Assembly (NCBI RefSeq): GCF_003952465.1
Contig: NZ_CP034448.1
Coordinates: 1,674,001 to 1,738,000 of the forward strand
Direction of reading: 5' to 3'
Length of the DNA: 64,000 nt
Source: Mesorhizobium sp. M1B.F.Ca.ET.045.04.1.1
Lineage (GTDB): Bacteria > Pseudomonadota > Alphaproteobacteria > Rhizobiales > Rhizobiaceae
Both the position numbers and the translations under genes were made by a program. Below, in pieces: positions 54,602-64,000 of the stretch (positions are counted from its first letter, which is position 1; every line of letters starts with the position of its first letter). The notes under the pieces were generated by a model that ran no database searches, was not told the DNA's origin, and saw nothing but the letters and a program-made list of their open reading frames with translations.

Positions 54602-55246
54602 TCAGCTTTCGGGAAGAGGATAGGGGTGGGCGAGCAGCAGCGCCCGGCCGCGCTCCAGCGCGATGCCAAGCTGCCCTTTGACCTCGTTTGATATAGTGAG
54701 CGAGGAGCCGAACGCCACCTCGACACGGTCGAGCGGCCATTTGGCGCCGGTGACCGTCAGGCCGGCGAGGTCGGAGAAGCCGAGCACCGAGAACAGCGTG
54801 CCGTCGGCGTAGTCGAAACTGGCTTTGCCCGGCAGGACGGGCACGCCTTCCTGCGCGCCGCTGGTCAGCAGCACCGTCGTGCCCGCCTCGGCCAGCCGCA
54901 CGCTGAGAGCCTGATGCAGGAAGGCATGGTCGGCGCGCTTACCGCCAAAGGCGCCGGCCAGCACCAGGCTGGTGGCGCCGCGCGCAAGCGCCTCGGCGAT
55001 GGCGAGCTCGCCATCGGTCATGTCCTTTTCGGCCGGAAAGATTTTACGCGGGACGGCGGCGAGATCATCCGGCAGGTTCGCCGGCACCGAGTCGAAATCG
55101 CCGACCCAGAGCTCCGGCACGAGGCCGAGCATGTGCGCATGGCCGATGCCGGCGTCGGCGGCGATGACGCGAGAGCCTTCGATCTGGCGCTCGAGTCGAG
55201 GCGTGCGGACGAGTTCGCCGCCAAGCAGGATGGTGAATGTGCCCAT
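54602..55246 (-). CDS. thiN: Thiamine diphosphokinase
   Basis: This is a 214-residue enzyme that makes thiamine diphosphate from thiamine. N-terminal motifs [18 protein letters not shown] and V-G-D-F-D-S-V belong to the catalytic domain, with K-D-M-T-D-G-E-L-A and [10 protein letters not shown] following. The C-terminal TPK B1 domain ([12 protein letters not shown]) is present. The start is [10 protein letters not shown] at 55246. It is divergent from the thiBPQ uptake operon, so imported thiamine can be phosphorylated directly. Confidence 0.93.
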   Translation of the reverse strand: MGTFTILLGGELVRTPRLERQIEGSRVIAADAGIGHAHMLGLVPELWVGDFDSVPANLPDDLAAVPRKIFPAEKDMTDGELAIAEALARGATSLVLAGAFGGKRADHAFLHQALSVRLAEAGTTVLLTSGAQEGVPVLPGKASFDYADGTLFSVLGFSDLAGLTVTGAKWPLDRVEVAFGSSLTISNEVKGQLGIALERGRALLLAHPYPLPES

Positions 55247-55397
55247 GGGCGTCGCCCTTACCAGCCCTGCCCGCGAAACGGAAGCCGGGCGCATCCAAAC
55301 GCAACGGAGCAGCGTTCCGGAGTTAGCGGCGATGCAACTGGATGCCCGGCAACTTCCGCTTGCGCGCCGCTTCGGCCGGGCCTATGTCTCGCAGTGC

Positions 55398-55495
55398 TCT
55401 AACGGGGTGCCGGACGCTGACTTTGCGAACCGGCTGAGAGGCGACAATGCCAACCCGCTGAACCTGATCCGGTTTGTACCGGCGGAGGGATTAGA
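55398..55495 (+). promoter_or_regulatory. TPP riboswitch (THI element)
   Basis: All conserved parts are present in order: P1 TCTAA (55398-55402) with TTAGA (55491-55495); CGGGGTGCC; GGCTGAGAG; then AACCCGCTGAACCTGATCCG and GGTTTGTACCGGCGGAGGGA. It lies 55 bases before the thiB start. In Gram-negative bacteria such switches usually block translation when TPP is bound; the spacer contains the thiB AAGGAGG that could be sequestered. Confidence 0.95.
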
Positions 55496-55550
55496 CGTTT
55501 CGGACCATCCGGCGCCTCAATTCCTTGTCACGCGAACGAAGGAGGCGCCG

Positions 55551-56561
55551 ATGCGCTCACTATTGTCCCAGCTTATTCTCGCAACGGGCCTGGTTTCGCT
55601 TTTGGCGGGCGTCGGGCCTGCCGAGGCGAAGGACAAGCTCACCGTCTACACCTATGAAAGCTTCACCGCCGACTGGGGTCCGGGGCCCGCGGTGAAGAAG
55701 GAATTCGAAGCCGAATGCGGCTGCGATCTCGAATTCGTCTCGGTCGCCGACGGCGTGGCGCTGCTCAACCGCGTCAAGCTGGAAGGCGCCGGCACCAAGG
55801 CCGACGTCGTGCTCGGGCTCGACACCAACCTGACGGCGGACGCCAAGGCGACCGGTTTGTTCGCGCCGCATGGCGCGGTCGCTGACATAAACGTGCCCGG
55901 CGGCTGGAAGGACGACACCTTCGTGCCCTTCGACTACGGCTATTTCGCCGTCGTCTACGATACCCAGAAGCTGAAGAGCCCGCCGAAGAGCTTGAAGGAA
56001 CTGGTCGAGGGCAGCGCCGCCGACAAGATCGTCATCCAGGATCCGCGCACCTCGACGCCGGGCCTTGGCCTGCTGCTCTGGGTGAAGTCGGTCTACGGCG
56101 ACAGGACGCCGGAAGCCTGGGCCAAGCTCAAGTCAAAGGTGCTCACGGTGACGCCTGGCTGGAGCGAAGCCTATGGCCTGTTCACCAAGGGCGAAGCGCC
56201 GATGGTGCTGTCCTACACCACCTCGCCGGCCTACCATATGGTCGCCGAAAAGACCGAGCGCTACCAGGCGGCTTCCTTCGAGGAGGGCGAATACCTGCAG
56301 ATCGAGGTTGCCGGCATCACCACGACCGGCGCGAAGAACCCACTGGCGGAAAAGTTCATCGCTTTCATGACCGGGCCGAAATTCCAGGACGTCATCCCGG
56401 AAACCAACTGGATGTTCCCGGCCGGCAAGACCGACAAGCCGCTCAACCCGGCCTTCGACAGACTGGTGAAGCCGACCAAGACCCTGCTTTTCAGCCCCGA
56501 AGAGGTCGCGGCCAACCGCAAGGCCTGGGTGGATGAGTGGCTGGCGGCGATGAGCAAGTAA
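55551..56561 (+). CDS. thiB: Thiamine ABC transporter substrate-binding protein
   Basis: This is a 336-residue periplasmic binding protein. A signal peptide ([20 protein letters not shown]) is followed by L-T-V-Y-T-Y-E-S-F, the family opening. Also present are [19 protein letters not shown] and P-S-thr-like ligand loops such as D-P-R-T-S-T-P-G. It delivers thiamine or TPP to ThiP-ThiQ. AAGGAGG lies a few bases before the ATG at 55551; longer readings run through the riboswitch and are rejected. Confidence 0.95.
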   Translation: MRSLLSQLILATGLVSLLAGVGPAEAKDKLTVYTYESFTADWGPGPAVKKEFEAECGCDLEFVSVADGVALLNRVKLEGAGTKADVVLGLDTNLTADAKATGLFAPHGAVADINVPGGWKDDTFVPFDYGYFAVVYDTQKLKSPPKSLKELVEGSAADKIVIQDPRTSTPGLGLLLWVKSVYGDRTPEAWAKLKSKVLTVTPGWSEAYGLFTKGEAPMVLSYTTSPAYHMVAEKTERYQAASFEEGEYLQIEVAGITTTGAKNPLAEKFIAFMTGPKFQDVIPETNWMFPAGKTDKPLNPAFDRLVKPTKTLLFSPEEVAANRKAWVDEWLAAMSK

Positions 56562-56586
56562 AGTTTTCGATGGTTGCGCCAAGCCA

Positions 56587-56739
56587 CCCCCCTCTGTCCT
56601 GCCGGACATCTCCCCCTCAAGGGGGGAGATTGGCTGTCACCTCGACCTTCGCCAATCTCAAACGTTGCAGGACTGAGCGGGGCGCTCGAGCTTCCAATCT
56701 CCCCCTGGAGGGGGAGATGTCCGGCAGGACAGAGGGGGG
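56587..56739. repeat. 153-bp nested inverted repeat between thiB and thiP
   Basis: Perfect 32-bp arms at 56587-56618 (CCCCCCTCTGTCC...CTCCCCCTC) and 56708-56739 are inverted copies. Next to them GGGGGGAGATTGG (56621-56633) and CCAATCTCCCCC (56695-56706) form a second inverted pair, so each end can also fold on itself. The core is the CAATCTCCCCC unit seen at 39216. No reading frame is carried. It sits inside the thiBPQ transcription unit and would fold strongly in the mRNA. Confidence 0.9.
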
Positions 56740-56785
56740 CGCGAAGGAACTCAGCGTTCGCTAGCTCAAACCCAAGTGGTGCAGC

Positions 56786-58408
56786 GTGCAGTCCGCGCCG
56801 CGCTCTGACTTCCGCGTCACCGCCGGCATCGTTGCCCTCGCGGTAATCGCCTTGCTCATCGGCGGCGCCTTCGCCGGTCTCGCTGTCGAAGGCGTGCACG
56901 ACCCGTCCGGCGCTCTCGCTGCCTTCGACGGCTATCTCTTGCGCGTCGCCCGCTTCACGCTGTGGCAGGCGCTGCTGTCGACGCTGTTGTCGGTCGCGCC
57001 GGCGATGCTGGTCGCGCGCGCCCTGTCCAGGCACCCGACCTTTCCCGGGCGTCGGCTGATCCTGCAGCTCTTCACCGTCCCGCTGGCGCTGCCGGCGATC
57101 GTCGCGGCGCTCGGCGTGCTGGCGCTCTATGGCCGCGCCGGTTATTTCGCCGGCGTCCTCGGTAAATTCGGCGGCGGGGAATGGCCCGGCATCTACGGCC
57201 TGTCCGGTATCCTTATCGCGCATGTCTTCTTCAACCTGCCTTTGGCCACGCGCCTGTTCCTGGAATCGTTGGCTACCGTGCCCACCGACCAGTGGCGGCT
57301 GGCGAGCCAGCTCGGCATGGGCGCCCGGCCGGCGTTGCGGCTGATCGAATGGCCGGCGCTGCGCGCGGCATTGCCGGGCGTCGCCGGACTGGTGTTCATG
57401 CTCTGCATCACGTCCTTCACCATCGTGCTGACGCTCGGCGGCGGGCCGTCGGCGACGACGCTGGAGGTCGCCATCTACCAGGCGCTGCGCTTCGATTTCG
57501 ATCCGGCCCGGGCGGTGGTGCTGACGCTGCTGCAGATCGGCCTGACCGTCGTTGTCGTCGCCGTGCTGATGCGGCTCGGCGCCAACACGGTCGGCGACGC
57601 CAATCTGCCGGTGGCGCCGCGCCGCTATCTTGCAACCGGCAAGGTCGAGGCCGTTCTGAACGCCGGCCTGATCGCGCTTGCCCTGCTGTTCGTCGCCGGG
57701 CCGATGGCGGCGACCGTACTCGCCGGGCTGGATGCGGATCTCGGCCGGCTGGCTGGCGAGGACGCCGTGCGCCTGGCGACGCTCACCAGCGCCGGTCTCT
57801 CTTTCGTCTCGGCGCTGCTTTCGGTGACGCTATCGCTCTCGCTCATCGCGGCGCGGCGCGCGCTGGCCTTGCGCCGTCGCGCGGGCAGCGCCATGTCGCT
57901 GCTCGAGCATGCCACCGACACCGGCGCCGGTTTCGTGCTCGTCGTGCCGCCGATCGTGGTCGGCGCCGGCTGGTTCCTGGCGCTGCGCGGCGTCACGGAT
58001 GTCTTCGCCATCGCGCCCGTCATGGTCGTCGCCGTCAATGCGGTGATGGCGATGCCTTTCGCCATCCGCGCCGTTCGTCCGGCCTACGATGCGGCAAGCG
58101 AGCGCCATGAGCGGCTCTGCGTAGCGCTCGGCATTTCCGGCTGGAATCGGCTGCGCCTGGTCGACTGGCCGTCGCTCAGGCGGCCCTTGGCCACCGGCTT
58201 CGCCTTCGCCATGGCGCTGTCGCTCGGCGATCTCGGCGTGATCGCGCTGTTCGGCAGCGATGCGGTGCAGACCTTGCCCTATCTTCTGCTCGCGCGCATG
58301 GGCAGCTACCGGACCGCCGACGCCGCGGGGCTGGCCTTGCTGCTCGGCCTCGTCTGCCTGATGCTGGTGGTCGCCGCCGATTGGCTGGGGCGGGAAGCAA
58401 AGGCATGA
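56786..58408 (+). CDS. thiP: Thiamine ABC transporter permease
   Basis: This is a 540-residue permease with about twelve transmembrane helices in two homologous halves. Each half carries an EAA-type loop for the ATPase (for example [22 protein letters not shown], and a later [13 protein letters not shown]). It starts with GTG at 56786. The usual tight spacing to thiB is broken here by the 153-base nested repeat. The stop codon overlaps the thiQ start (ATGA). Confidence 0.93.
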   Translation: MQSAPRSDFRVTAGIVALAVIALLIGGAFAGLAVEGVHDPSGALAAFDGYLLRVARFTLWQALLSTLLSVAPAMLVARALSRHPTFPGRRLILQLFTVPLALPAIVAALGVLALYGRAGYFAGVLGKFGGGEWPGIYGLSGILIAHVFFNLPLATRLFLESLATVPTDQWRLASQLGMGARPALRLIEWPALRAALPGVAGLVFMLCITSFTIVLTLGGGPSATTLEVAIYQALRFDFDPARAVVLTLLQIGLTVVVVAVLMRLGANTVGDANLPVAPRRYLATGKVEAVLNAGLIALALLFVAGPMAATVLAGLDADLGRLAGEDAVRLATLTSAGLSFVSALLSVTLSLSLIAARRALALRRRAGSAMSLLEHATDTGAGFVLVVPPIVVGAGWFLALRGVTDVFAIAPVMVVAVNAVMAMPFAIRAVRPAYDAASERHERLCVALGISGWNRLRLVDWPSLRRPLATGFAFAMALSLGDLGVIALFGSDAVQTLPYLLLARMGSYRTADAAGLALLLGLVCLMLVVAADWLGREAKA

Positions 58409-59193
58409 CGACGACCAACAACGGCATTGTGGCGGGGGCCGGGCTGGCCGTCAGGCTGGAGGACGTTTGGTTCAGCTATGGCGAGGCATCGTTCCGCTTC
58501 GATGCCGAATTCGCCGCCGGCAGGATCACCGCCATCATGGGACCGAGCGGTTCCGGAAAATCGACGCTGCTCAATCTGGTCGCCGGCTTTGAAAAGCCAA
58601 GCGCGGGCAAAGTGCTGATCGGTGGGATCGATGTCGGCAATGCGCCGCCTTCGGCGCGCCCGATGTCGATGGTGTTCCAGGAAAACAATCTGTTCGCCCA
58701 TCTCTCTGTGGAGGGCAATGTCGGGCTCGGCCGCTCGCCATCGCTCAAGCTCACCTCCGCCGACCGCCACGCGGTCGCGGAAGCGCTGACGCGCGTCGGC
58801 CTTGCCGGCAAAGAGAAACGGCTGCCGCGCGAGCTTTCCGGCGGCGAGCGGCAGCGCGTCGCGCTGGCGAGGGTGCTCTTACGCGACAGGCCTGTGCTTC
58901 TGCTCGACGAGCCTTTTGCCTCGCTCGGTCCGGCGCTGCGCGACGACATGCTGGATCTGGTCGCCGACATCCACGCCGAACGGCACATGACTGCACTCTT
59001 CGTCACCCACCAGCCGGAGGATGCGCGCCGCATCGGCCAGGAGATCGTGTTTGTGGACGAGGGCAGGGTCGCGGCAACGGGGCCGGCCGCCGACTTCTTC
59101 GACCGCTCTGGACCGGACGCCTTCCGGCGCTATATCGGTGATCGAGGCGGCAGCGTTGCCGGATCACAACACATTGCCCGGAAGCGGACATAA
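58405..59193 (+). CDS. thiQ: Thiamine ABC transporter ATP-binding protein
   Basis: This is a 262-residue ATPase. Walker A is [10 protein letters not shown], the Q-loop is V-F-Q-E-N-N-L-F, the signature is [12 protein letters not shown], and Walker B is [11 protein letters not shown]. The H-loop is F-V-T-H-Q-P. It begins inside the thiP stop (ATGA at 58405-58408), giving translational coupling. It completes the thiBPQ importer under the TPP riboswitch. Confidence 0.94.
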   Translation: MTTTNNGIVAGAGLAVRLEDVWFSYGEASFRFDAEFAAGRITAIMGPSGSGKSTLLNLVAGFEKPSAGKVLIGGIDVGNAPPSARPMSMVFQENNLFAHLSVEGNVGLGRSPSLKLTSADRHAVAEALTRVGLAGKEKRLPRELSGGERQRVALARVLLRDRPVLLLDEPFASLGPALRDDMLDLVADIHAERHMTALFVTHQPEDARRIGQEIVFVDEGRVAATGPAADFFDRSGPDAFRRYIGDRGGSVAGSQHIARKRT

Positions 59194-59347
59194 TTTACGG
59201 CCAAACCGGCAACGGGTGATCCGGCGTTTGCTTGCCTTGTCCGGGGGAGTGTGGCTAGGTCCGGCCATGCTGGTCCGGGTGGGCCGCGATTTGCCGAAAG
59301 AGTTTCGAAAGGAAGCCGATCTGCCGACCGGCGCGGAGAAAGTGTGG

Positions 59348-60817
59348 ATGAAGCCGCTGACGCGATTTTTCGCGTTGGCCAGCTTTGCCGTGGCGCTGGC
59401 GAGCTGCCAGATGTTCACGCCGCCGGATGTCCAGGAATCCGGCTTCCAGCCCTCCGACAGGCCGATCACGGTCGACAATGTCGTCGCCAATGCCAAGCTC
59501 GCCGACATGGCGAAGGCGCAGCACCCGCGCATCCTGGCAACCTATGGCGGCGAATATTCCGATCCGAAGCTCGAGCGCATGGTGGCCAAGGTCGTCGGCA
59601 ACCTGACGGTGGTGTCGGCCAATCCGACGCAGACCTATCGCATCACCATCCTCAATTCGCCCAACGTCAACGCCTTCGCGCTGCCGGGCGGTTATCTCTA
59701 TGTCACGCGCGGGCTGCTCGCGCTGGCCAATGATTCCTCCGAGCTCGCCGCCGTCATCGCGCATGAGATGGGCCACGTCACCGCGAATCATGGCCTGCAG
59801 CGGCAGCAGCTCGAGGCCGAGGAAGGTCTGGCGACCAAGGTGGTCTCCGACGTGCTCGGCGACAGCCCGACCGCCAAGGCAGCACTCATCCGCGGCAAGC
59901 TGAAGCTCGCGCAGTTCTCGCGCAACCAGGAACTGCAGGCCGACGCCATCGGCATCAAGTCGATCGGCGAGGCAGGGTACGATCCGTATGCCGCCGGCCG
60001 CTTCCTGCAGTCGATGTCGGCCTATACCGATTTCCGCTCGGTGAGCGGCGCCACCGATGCCAGCCTCGACTTCCTGGCCACGCACCCCAACACGCCGCAG
60101 CGCATCGAACTGGCGCAGCGGCTTGCCCGCAACTTCGGGGCGCCGGGCGTCGGCACGCGCGACCGCGATGCCTTCCTCGCCGGCATAGACGGCCTGCTCT
60201 ACGGCGACACGCCGGAAGAGGGCTATGTGCGCGGCCAGACCTTCATGCATCCCGGCCTCGGCGTCTCGTTCTCGGTGCCGGAAAGCTTCGTCATCGACAA
60301 TTCGGCGGCCGCGGTGACCGCGACCGGACCTGGCGACATCGCCATCCGCTTCGACGGCGTGGCGATCGACAAGTCGGTGGCGCTGGCCGATTACATCCGC
60401 AGCGGCTGGGTCGCCGGACTGGAAGACTCAAGCGTGCGCCAGGAAACGGTCAACGGCAACGAAGCCGCGATGGCGCATGCCAGCGCGCAAGGCTGGCAGT
60501 TCGATATCGCGGTCATCCGGGCCGGCGCGCAGGTCTACCGGCTTCTGACCGCCGCCCCTTCGGCCAGCACCGCGCTGGAGCCGGTCGCGCGCTCGGTCAG
60601 CGGTTCCTTCCGCACGCTGAGCGCAACCGAGAAGGCGGCGCTGAAGCCGCTGCATATCCGGGTGGTGACCGTCCAGGCCGGCCAGACCATGGGCACGCTT
60701 GCCGCGCAGATGGTCGGCGTCGACCGCAAGCTCGACCTGTTCCGCGTGCTGAATGCAATGTCGCCCGGCGCGACCGTGTCGGCCGGCGACAAGGTAAAGA
60801 TCGTCACCGACAAGTAG
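59348..60817 (+). CDS. Lipoprotein M48 metalloprotease (BepA-like)
   Basis: This is a 489-residue envelope protease. The lipobox A-L-A-S-C puts the lipidated Cys at residue 20. The M48 zinc site is H-E-M-G-H (139-143), with the third ligand in N-Q-E-L-Q-A-D-A-I-G. A middle domain (about 290-420) is of unknown type. The last 50 residues (V-V-T-V-Q-A-G-Q-T-M, then L-F-R-V-L-N-A-M and D-K-V-K-I-V) look like a LysM-type wall-binding module. It starts at 59348 with GGAG upstream. A role in outer-membrane protein quality control, as for BepA, is inferred. Confidence 0.87.
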   Translation: MKPLTRFFALASFAVALASCQMFTPPDVQESGFQPSDRPITVDNVVANAKLADMAKAQHPRILATYGGEYSDPKLERMVAKVVGNLTVVSANPTQTYRITILNSPNVNAFALPGGYLYVTRGLLALANDSSELAAVIAHEMGHVTANHGLQRQQLEAEEGLATKVVSDVLGDSPTAKAALIRGKLKLAQFSRNQELQADAIGIKSIGEAGYDPYAAGRFLQSMSAYTDFRSVSGATDASLDFLATHPNTPQRIELAQRLARNFGAPGVGTRDRDAFLAGIDGLLYGDTPEEGYVRGQTFMHPGLGVSFSVPESFVIDNSAAAVTATGPGDIAIRFDGVAIDKSVALADYIRSGWVAGLEDSSVRQETVNGNEAAMAHASAQGWQFDIAVIRAGAQVYRLLTAAPSASTALEPVARSVSGSFRTLSATEKAALKPLHIRVVTVQAGQTMGTLAAQMVGVDRKLDLFRVLNAMSPGATVSAGDKVKIVTDK

Positions 60818-60908
60818 GGGCCGGCGTCCGCGTTCATGCGGCTCCGCCAGGATTTGGCTCGACGCCGTCTATTCGGTCGGTCCGGGCATGCCGTCGCTGC
60901 CGCCGTCG

Positions 60909-63005
60909 TCAGAGCCCATCGCCGCTGACGGTGTCGAAGCCGCCGCTGGTACCGCTGTCAGTGCCGCCGGTGGTGCTCCCGTCAGTGCCGCCGGTCGTGC
61001 CGCCCTCAGTGCCGCCGGTGGTGCCGCCTTCGGTGCCGCCGGTGGTGCCGCCTTCGGTGCCGCCGTCGGTGCTGCCACTGTCGGATCCGCCGCCGCTGCC
61101 GCCGCGGGGCTCGGGACGATCACCGCCATTGCCGCGCCAGGACGCCGGACCAGTATCTTTCTGTCTTGGCTTGACCGGTGTCTCGACGGCCTTTGGCGTG
61201 GGTATGCGGACCACCTTTATCTTCGTGACTGTTTTTCGCACGATCTTGGGCTTGCACACCGCAACCGTTAACTCGCTGCGCGCGGGAAGACCGAGAATGC
61301 TCATCGAATATACGTCTTGCCGCTTGATGCCGGCTTTGAGAAAAGCCAGGGCGCGGGCCGGATCGGCGGGCACGCCATTGCGGCCTTCCTGGAAGATCAG
61401 CGCGAGATCGTTCATGGCATTGACATGCCCCATCGCCGCCGCCTTGAGCAGCAGGTCCAGCCCCTTGTCGGTATCGCGCTGGACGCCGAGACCATTGAAC
61501 AAGGCGCGTCCCCACGCGGCCATGGCGTAGGGGTCTCCCTTGTCGGAAGCTTGCGAATAGAAGCCGCTCGCTTTCACTGGATCTACGGCCGTCCCTATTC
61601 CGGACGAGGCAATGTAGCCGAGCTCGAAGACGGCGCGGACATGTCCCTTGTCGGCAGCATCCTGGATGGCCTTCCTGGCCTCGTCGACCTTGCCGGCCGC
61701 CAGCAGCGCCCGCCCGAGTTCGTAGTGGAAGCGGGCGACATCGGGGTAAGCCTTCACAGCCGCCTCGCAGGCCTCGACAGCCGCGCCGCCGATCTCGTTC
61801 GGCAACCTGCCGGGGACGACGCCCTGCAGGTCGAGCTGTGCGCCCGCGGCCTGGTCGCAGGGGTTGAGGCTTGGCGACAGCTTCATCGTCGCCGACCTGG
61901 ACGCGTTGCCGGCGCGGATTTCGAAGCCAACCTCGACAGGAGTTGCCGAGCCGATCTGCGGCTCGTAGCGCAAATCGTCGACTTCATCGGCCGTCAGGCT
62001 CGATTGAGGCGGCAGCGCGCGATCCGGCAGGGACAGCGTTCCGGTTGCCGGATAACTCGCGAGCTTGAGGCTGACCGCGGGATCCCTGGTCGGGAAGTCC
62101 AGCTTCAACGAAACCGGACCGACGCCGACAGGAATGCCGATGTCGCGGCTTTCGATCGCCTCGGCGGCACCGCTGGGCAGGTTCAGCGCGACAGGTGCGA
62201 CGCCCGACGGCTGGACTGTCTCCGGTGCCGGTTGGCTTGCGCTGCGCACCAGCACCACGTCGTCGATCAGCGAGGAGTTCTCCCACGGAACCTGCCTGCC
62301 GTTGGTGGCCTTGACCACGTCGCGGCGCACGGCCGCCATCACCGTGCGTATCTCCTGGTTCGGCGCCAGAGCGCGGCGGGAGAAGGCGGATGAGAACGGG
62401 CTGAGGTCGCCGGTACCGTCATAGGCGACAGCGCCGGGCTCGGTGGCGAAGGCAATCAGCGTGTTCAGCGAGCTCTTCACCTGCGCCAGGCCGGCGCCGC
62501 CGGCGACGATCAGCTGGTCGCGCAGCCAATAGTCCTTGCGCGGAAACGGATTGTTGCGGCAAGCGTCGAGGATGATCACCTGGATCTTCGACTTCGAGCG
62601 CAGTTGCTGCAGCACGTCGTCGAGCTTGATCGCCTGGACCTCGATATCGGCCGCGGCCTTCAGCGACGCATCGACCGGGATCAGGAAATTCTCGCCGCCG
62701 ATCTGAAAGCCGTGGCCCGAATAATAGACGACGGCGAGATCGGCGCCGTCCGCCGCGGCGAGATAGTTTCGGAACTGCGCCTCGAACTGAAGCTTGGTGA
62801 GATCCTTGGCGACGAACACGTCGAAGCCGGCCAGCCGGAACGTGTTCGCCACGTCCTGAGCATCCTTGTCCGGGTTCTTAAGCGCCGGGATTTCTCGGTA
62901 TTCGGAATTGCCGATCACAAAGGCAACCCTGCGATCCGCATGCGCTTCGAACGCCGTGAGGCCCACGAGGATCAAGGCTGCAAGGAACGCGTAGCATCGC
63001 AGCAT
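60909..63005 (-). CDS. Caspase-like (peptidase C14) secreted protein with Sel1 repeats
   Basis: This is a 698-residue protein. A signal peptide (about 1-23) is followed by a caspase-type p20 domain: R-V-A-F-V-I-G-N-S-E-Y at the start, catalytic His98 in Y-Y-S-G-H-G and catalytic Cys149 in I-I-L-D-A-C-R-N-N-P-F. A beta-rich region (about 270-400) comes next, then Sel1/TPR repeats (420-560; for example A-V-F-E-L-G-Y-I-A-S-S-G-I-G). A basic stretch and a Gly/Thr/Glu tail of T-E-G-G-T-T-G-G repeats end it. Such bacterial 'orthocaspases' cleave after basic residues in known cases; the substrate is unknown. Confidence 0.88.
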   Translation of the reverse strand: MLRCYAFLAALILVGLTAFEAHADRRVAFVIGNSEYREIPALKNPDKDAQDVANTFRLAGFDVFVAKDLTKLQFEAQFRNYLAAADGADLAVVYYSGHGFQIGGENFLIPVDASLKAAADIEVQAIKLDDVLQQLRSKSKIQVIILDACRNNPFPRKDYWLRDQLIVAGGAGLAQVKSSLNTLIAFATEPGAVAYDGTGDLSPFSSAFSRRALAPNQEIRTVMAAVRRDVVKATNGRQVPWENSSLIDDVVLVRSASQPAPETVQPSGVAPVALNLPSGAAEAIESRDIGIPVGVGPVSLKLDFPTRDPAVSLKLASYPATGTLSLPDRALPPQSSLTADEVDDLRYEPQIGSATPVEVGFEIRAGNASRSATMKLSPSLNPCDQAAGAQLDLQGVVPGRLPNEIGGAAVEACEAAVKAYPDVARFHYELGRALLAAGKVDEARKAIQDAADKGHVRAVFELGYIASSGIGTAVDPVKASGFYSQASDKGDPYAMAAWGRALFNGLGVQRDTDKGLDLLLKAAAMGHVNAMNDLALIFQEGRNGVPADPARALAFLKAGIKRQDVYSMSILGLPARSELTVAVCKPKIVRKTVTKIKVVRIPTPKAVETPVKPRQKDTGPASWRGNGGDRPEPRGGSGGGSDSGSTDGGTEGGTTGGTEGGTTGGTEGGTTGGTDGSTTGGTDSGTSGGFDTVSGDGL
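60961..61076 (-). repeat. 24-bp coding tandem repeats (TEGGTTGG units)
   Basis: The 24-base unit GTGCCGCCGGTGGTGCCGCC plus TTCG is repeated about five times (units at 60961, 60985, 61009, 61033 and a partial at 61057). The two central copies are identical. On the minus strand they encode eight-residue T-E-G-G-T-T-G-G units at the C terminus of the caspase-like protein. Identical neighbours imply recent expansion. Confidence 0.85.
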
Positions 63006-63172
63006 GGCAAATCCCCCATCCGCTATGGTCTATTGGCTCACAAAGACCAATTGCGGCACGCGGGTCTGTTAAAGAATTCACAATACGCCGATATGGAAAA
63101 GAAGAAAGGCTGCTGCGATGGCGAGATATGTTTATTTAATAAATATTCACGCTAGCAACTTCAAGTTGTTGC

Positions 63173-64000
<828 letters not shown>

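Noticed and set aside
54972..55550. Long N-terminal extension of ThiB
   Set aside because: The open frame runs through the thiN antisense region and the riboswitch. The signal peptide and AAGGAGG at 55540-55551 place the start at 55551.
60961..61076. CRISPR-like array
   Set aside because: The 24-bp units are head to tail without unique spacers, stay in frame and encode Gly/Thr repeats. No CRISPR array was seen anywhere in the window.

Overview
The window reads as chromosomal DNA of an alphaproteobacterium of the order Hyphomicrobiales (Rhizobiales), most likely Mesorhizobium or a close relative. The grounds are inference: high GC content, the tolQRAB-pal-cpoB-tilS-ftsH-glmM block, the suhB-efp pair, a rpoH2-type sigma-32, a TPP-riboswitch thiBPQ operon, short rhizobial-type intergenic palindromes, and TTAA-N7-TTAA (CtrA-type) and GTTC-N7-GTTC (alphaproteobacterial LexA-type) sites. 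I found no rRNA, tRNA or CRISPR array.

Layout. 0-5 kb: an ArsR/SRPBCC/VOC cluster, yebC, a SelW-like redox protein whose stop codon carries an intact IS150-type IS3 element (2241-3666), and a TetR/DUF1772 divergent pair. 5-13 kb: rpmE, an ABC exporter, a DUF3857/transglutaminase protein, a frameshifted M32 carboxypeptidase and small membrane or exported proteins. 12.6-19 kb, all on the minus strand: an OmpA/MotA-type stator-like pair, hemolysin III, suhB, efp, a Sel1-repeat protein and a divergent ThiE-like protein. 19-23 kb: an O-methyltransferase, GNAT, TauE and DUF2269 proteins, and a strong small-RNA candidate. 23-26.6 kb: DUF1465 and ruvC-ruvA-ruvB, with an AbrB/PIN toxin-antitoxin pair inserted between ruvC and ruvA. 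26.7-42 kb: a Tat-exported phosphoesterase, a secreted GH5 glycosidase, ybgC-tolQRAB-pal-cpoB (envelope constriction), tilS, ftsH, a secreted four-repeat protein and glmM. 42-49 kb: two outer-membrane beta-barrels, serC-serA with a structured leader, a HicBA-type pair and a DMT exporter. 49-55 kb: purA, a Pro/Ala-rich membrane-anchored protein, ccdAB, an ABC-F ATPase and thiN. 55-64 kb: a TPP riboswitch and thiBPQ, a lipoprotein M48 protease, a caspase-like secreted protein and the 3' part of rpoH2.

How it works together. Much of the window is core envelope and housekeeping function: Tol-Pal, peptidoglycan precursor synthesis (GlmM), FtsH, RuvABC, serine and purine synthesis, and thiamine uptake with phosphorylation to TPP. 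The accessory layer is one IS element, three toxin-antitoxin modules and about ten intergenic palindromic repeats.

No wholly new multi-gene system is evident. The observations most worth following are: (i) a toxin-antitoxin operon between ruvC and ruvA, with a perfect LexA-type box over its -35 and a perfect 16-bp palindrome over its -10/start region; (ii) a sRNA with a CCUCC-containing loop and a CtrA-type box about 30 bp upstream; (iii) four intergenic CtrA-type boxes in total; and (iv) a 153-bp nested perfect inverted repeat inside the thiBPQ operon.
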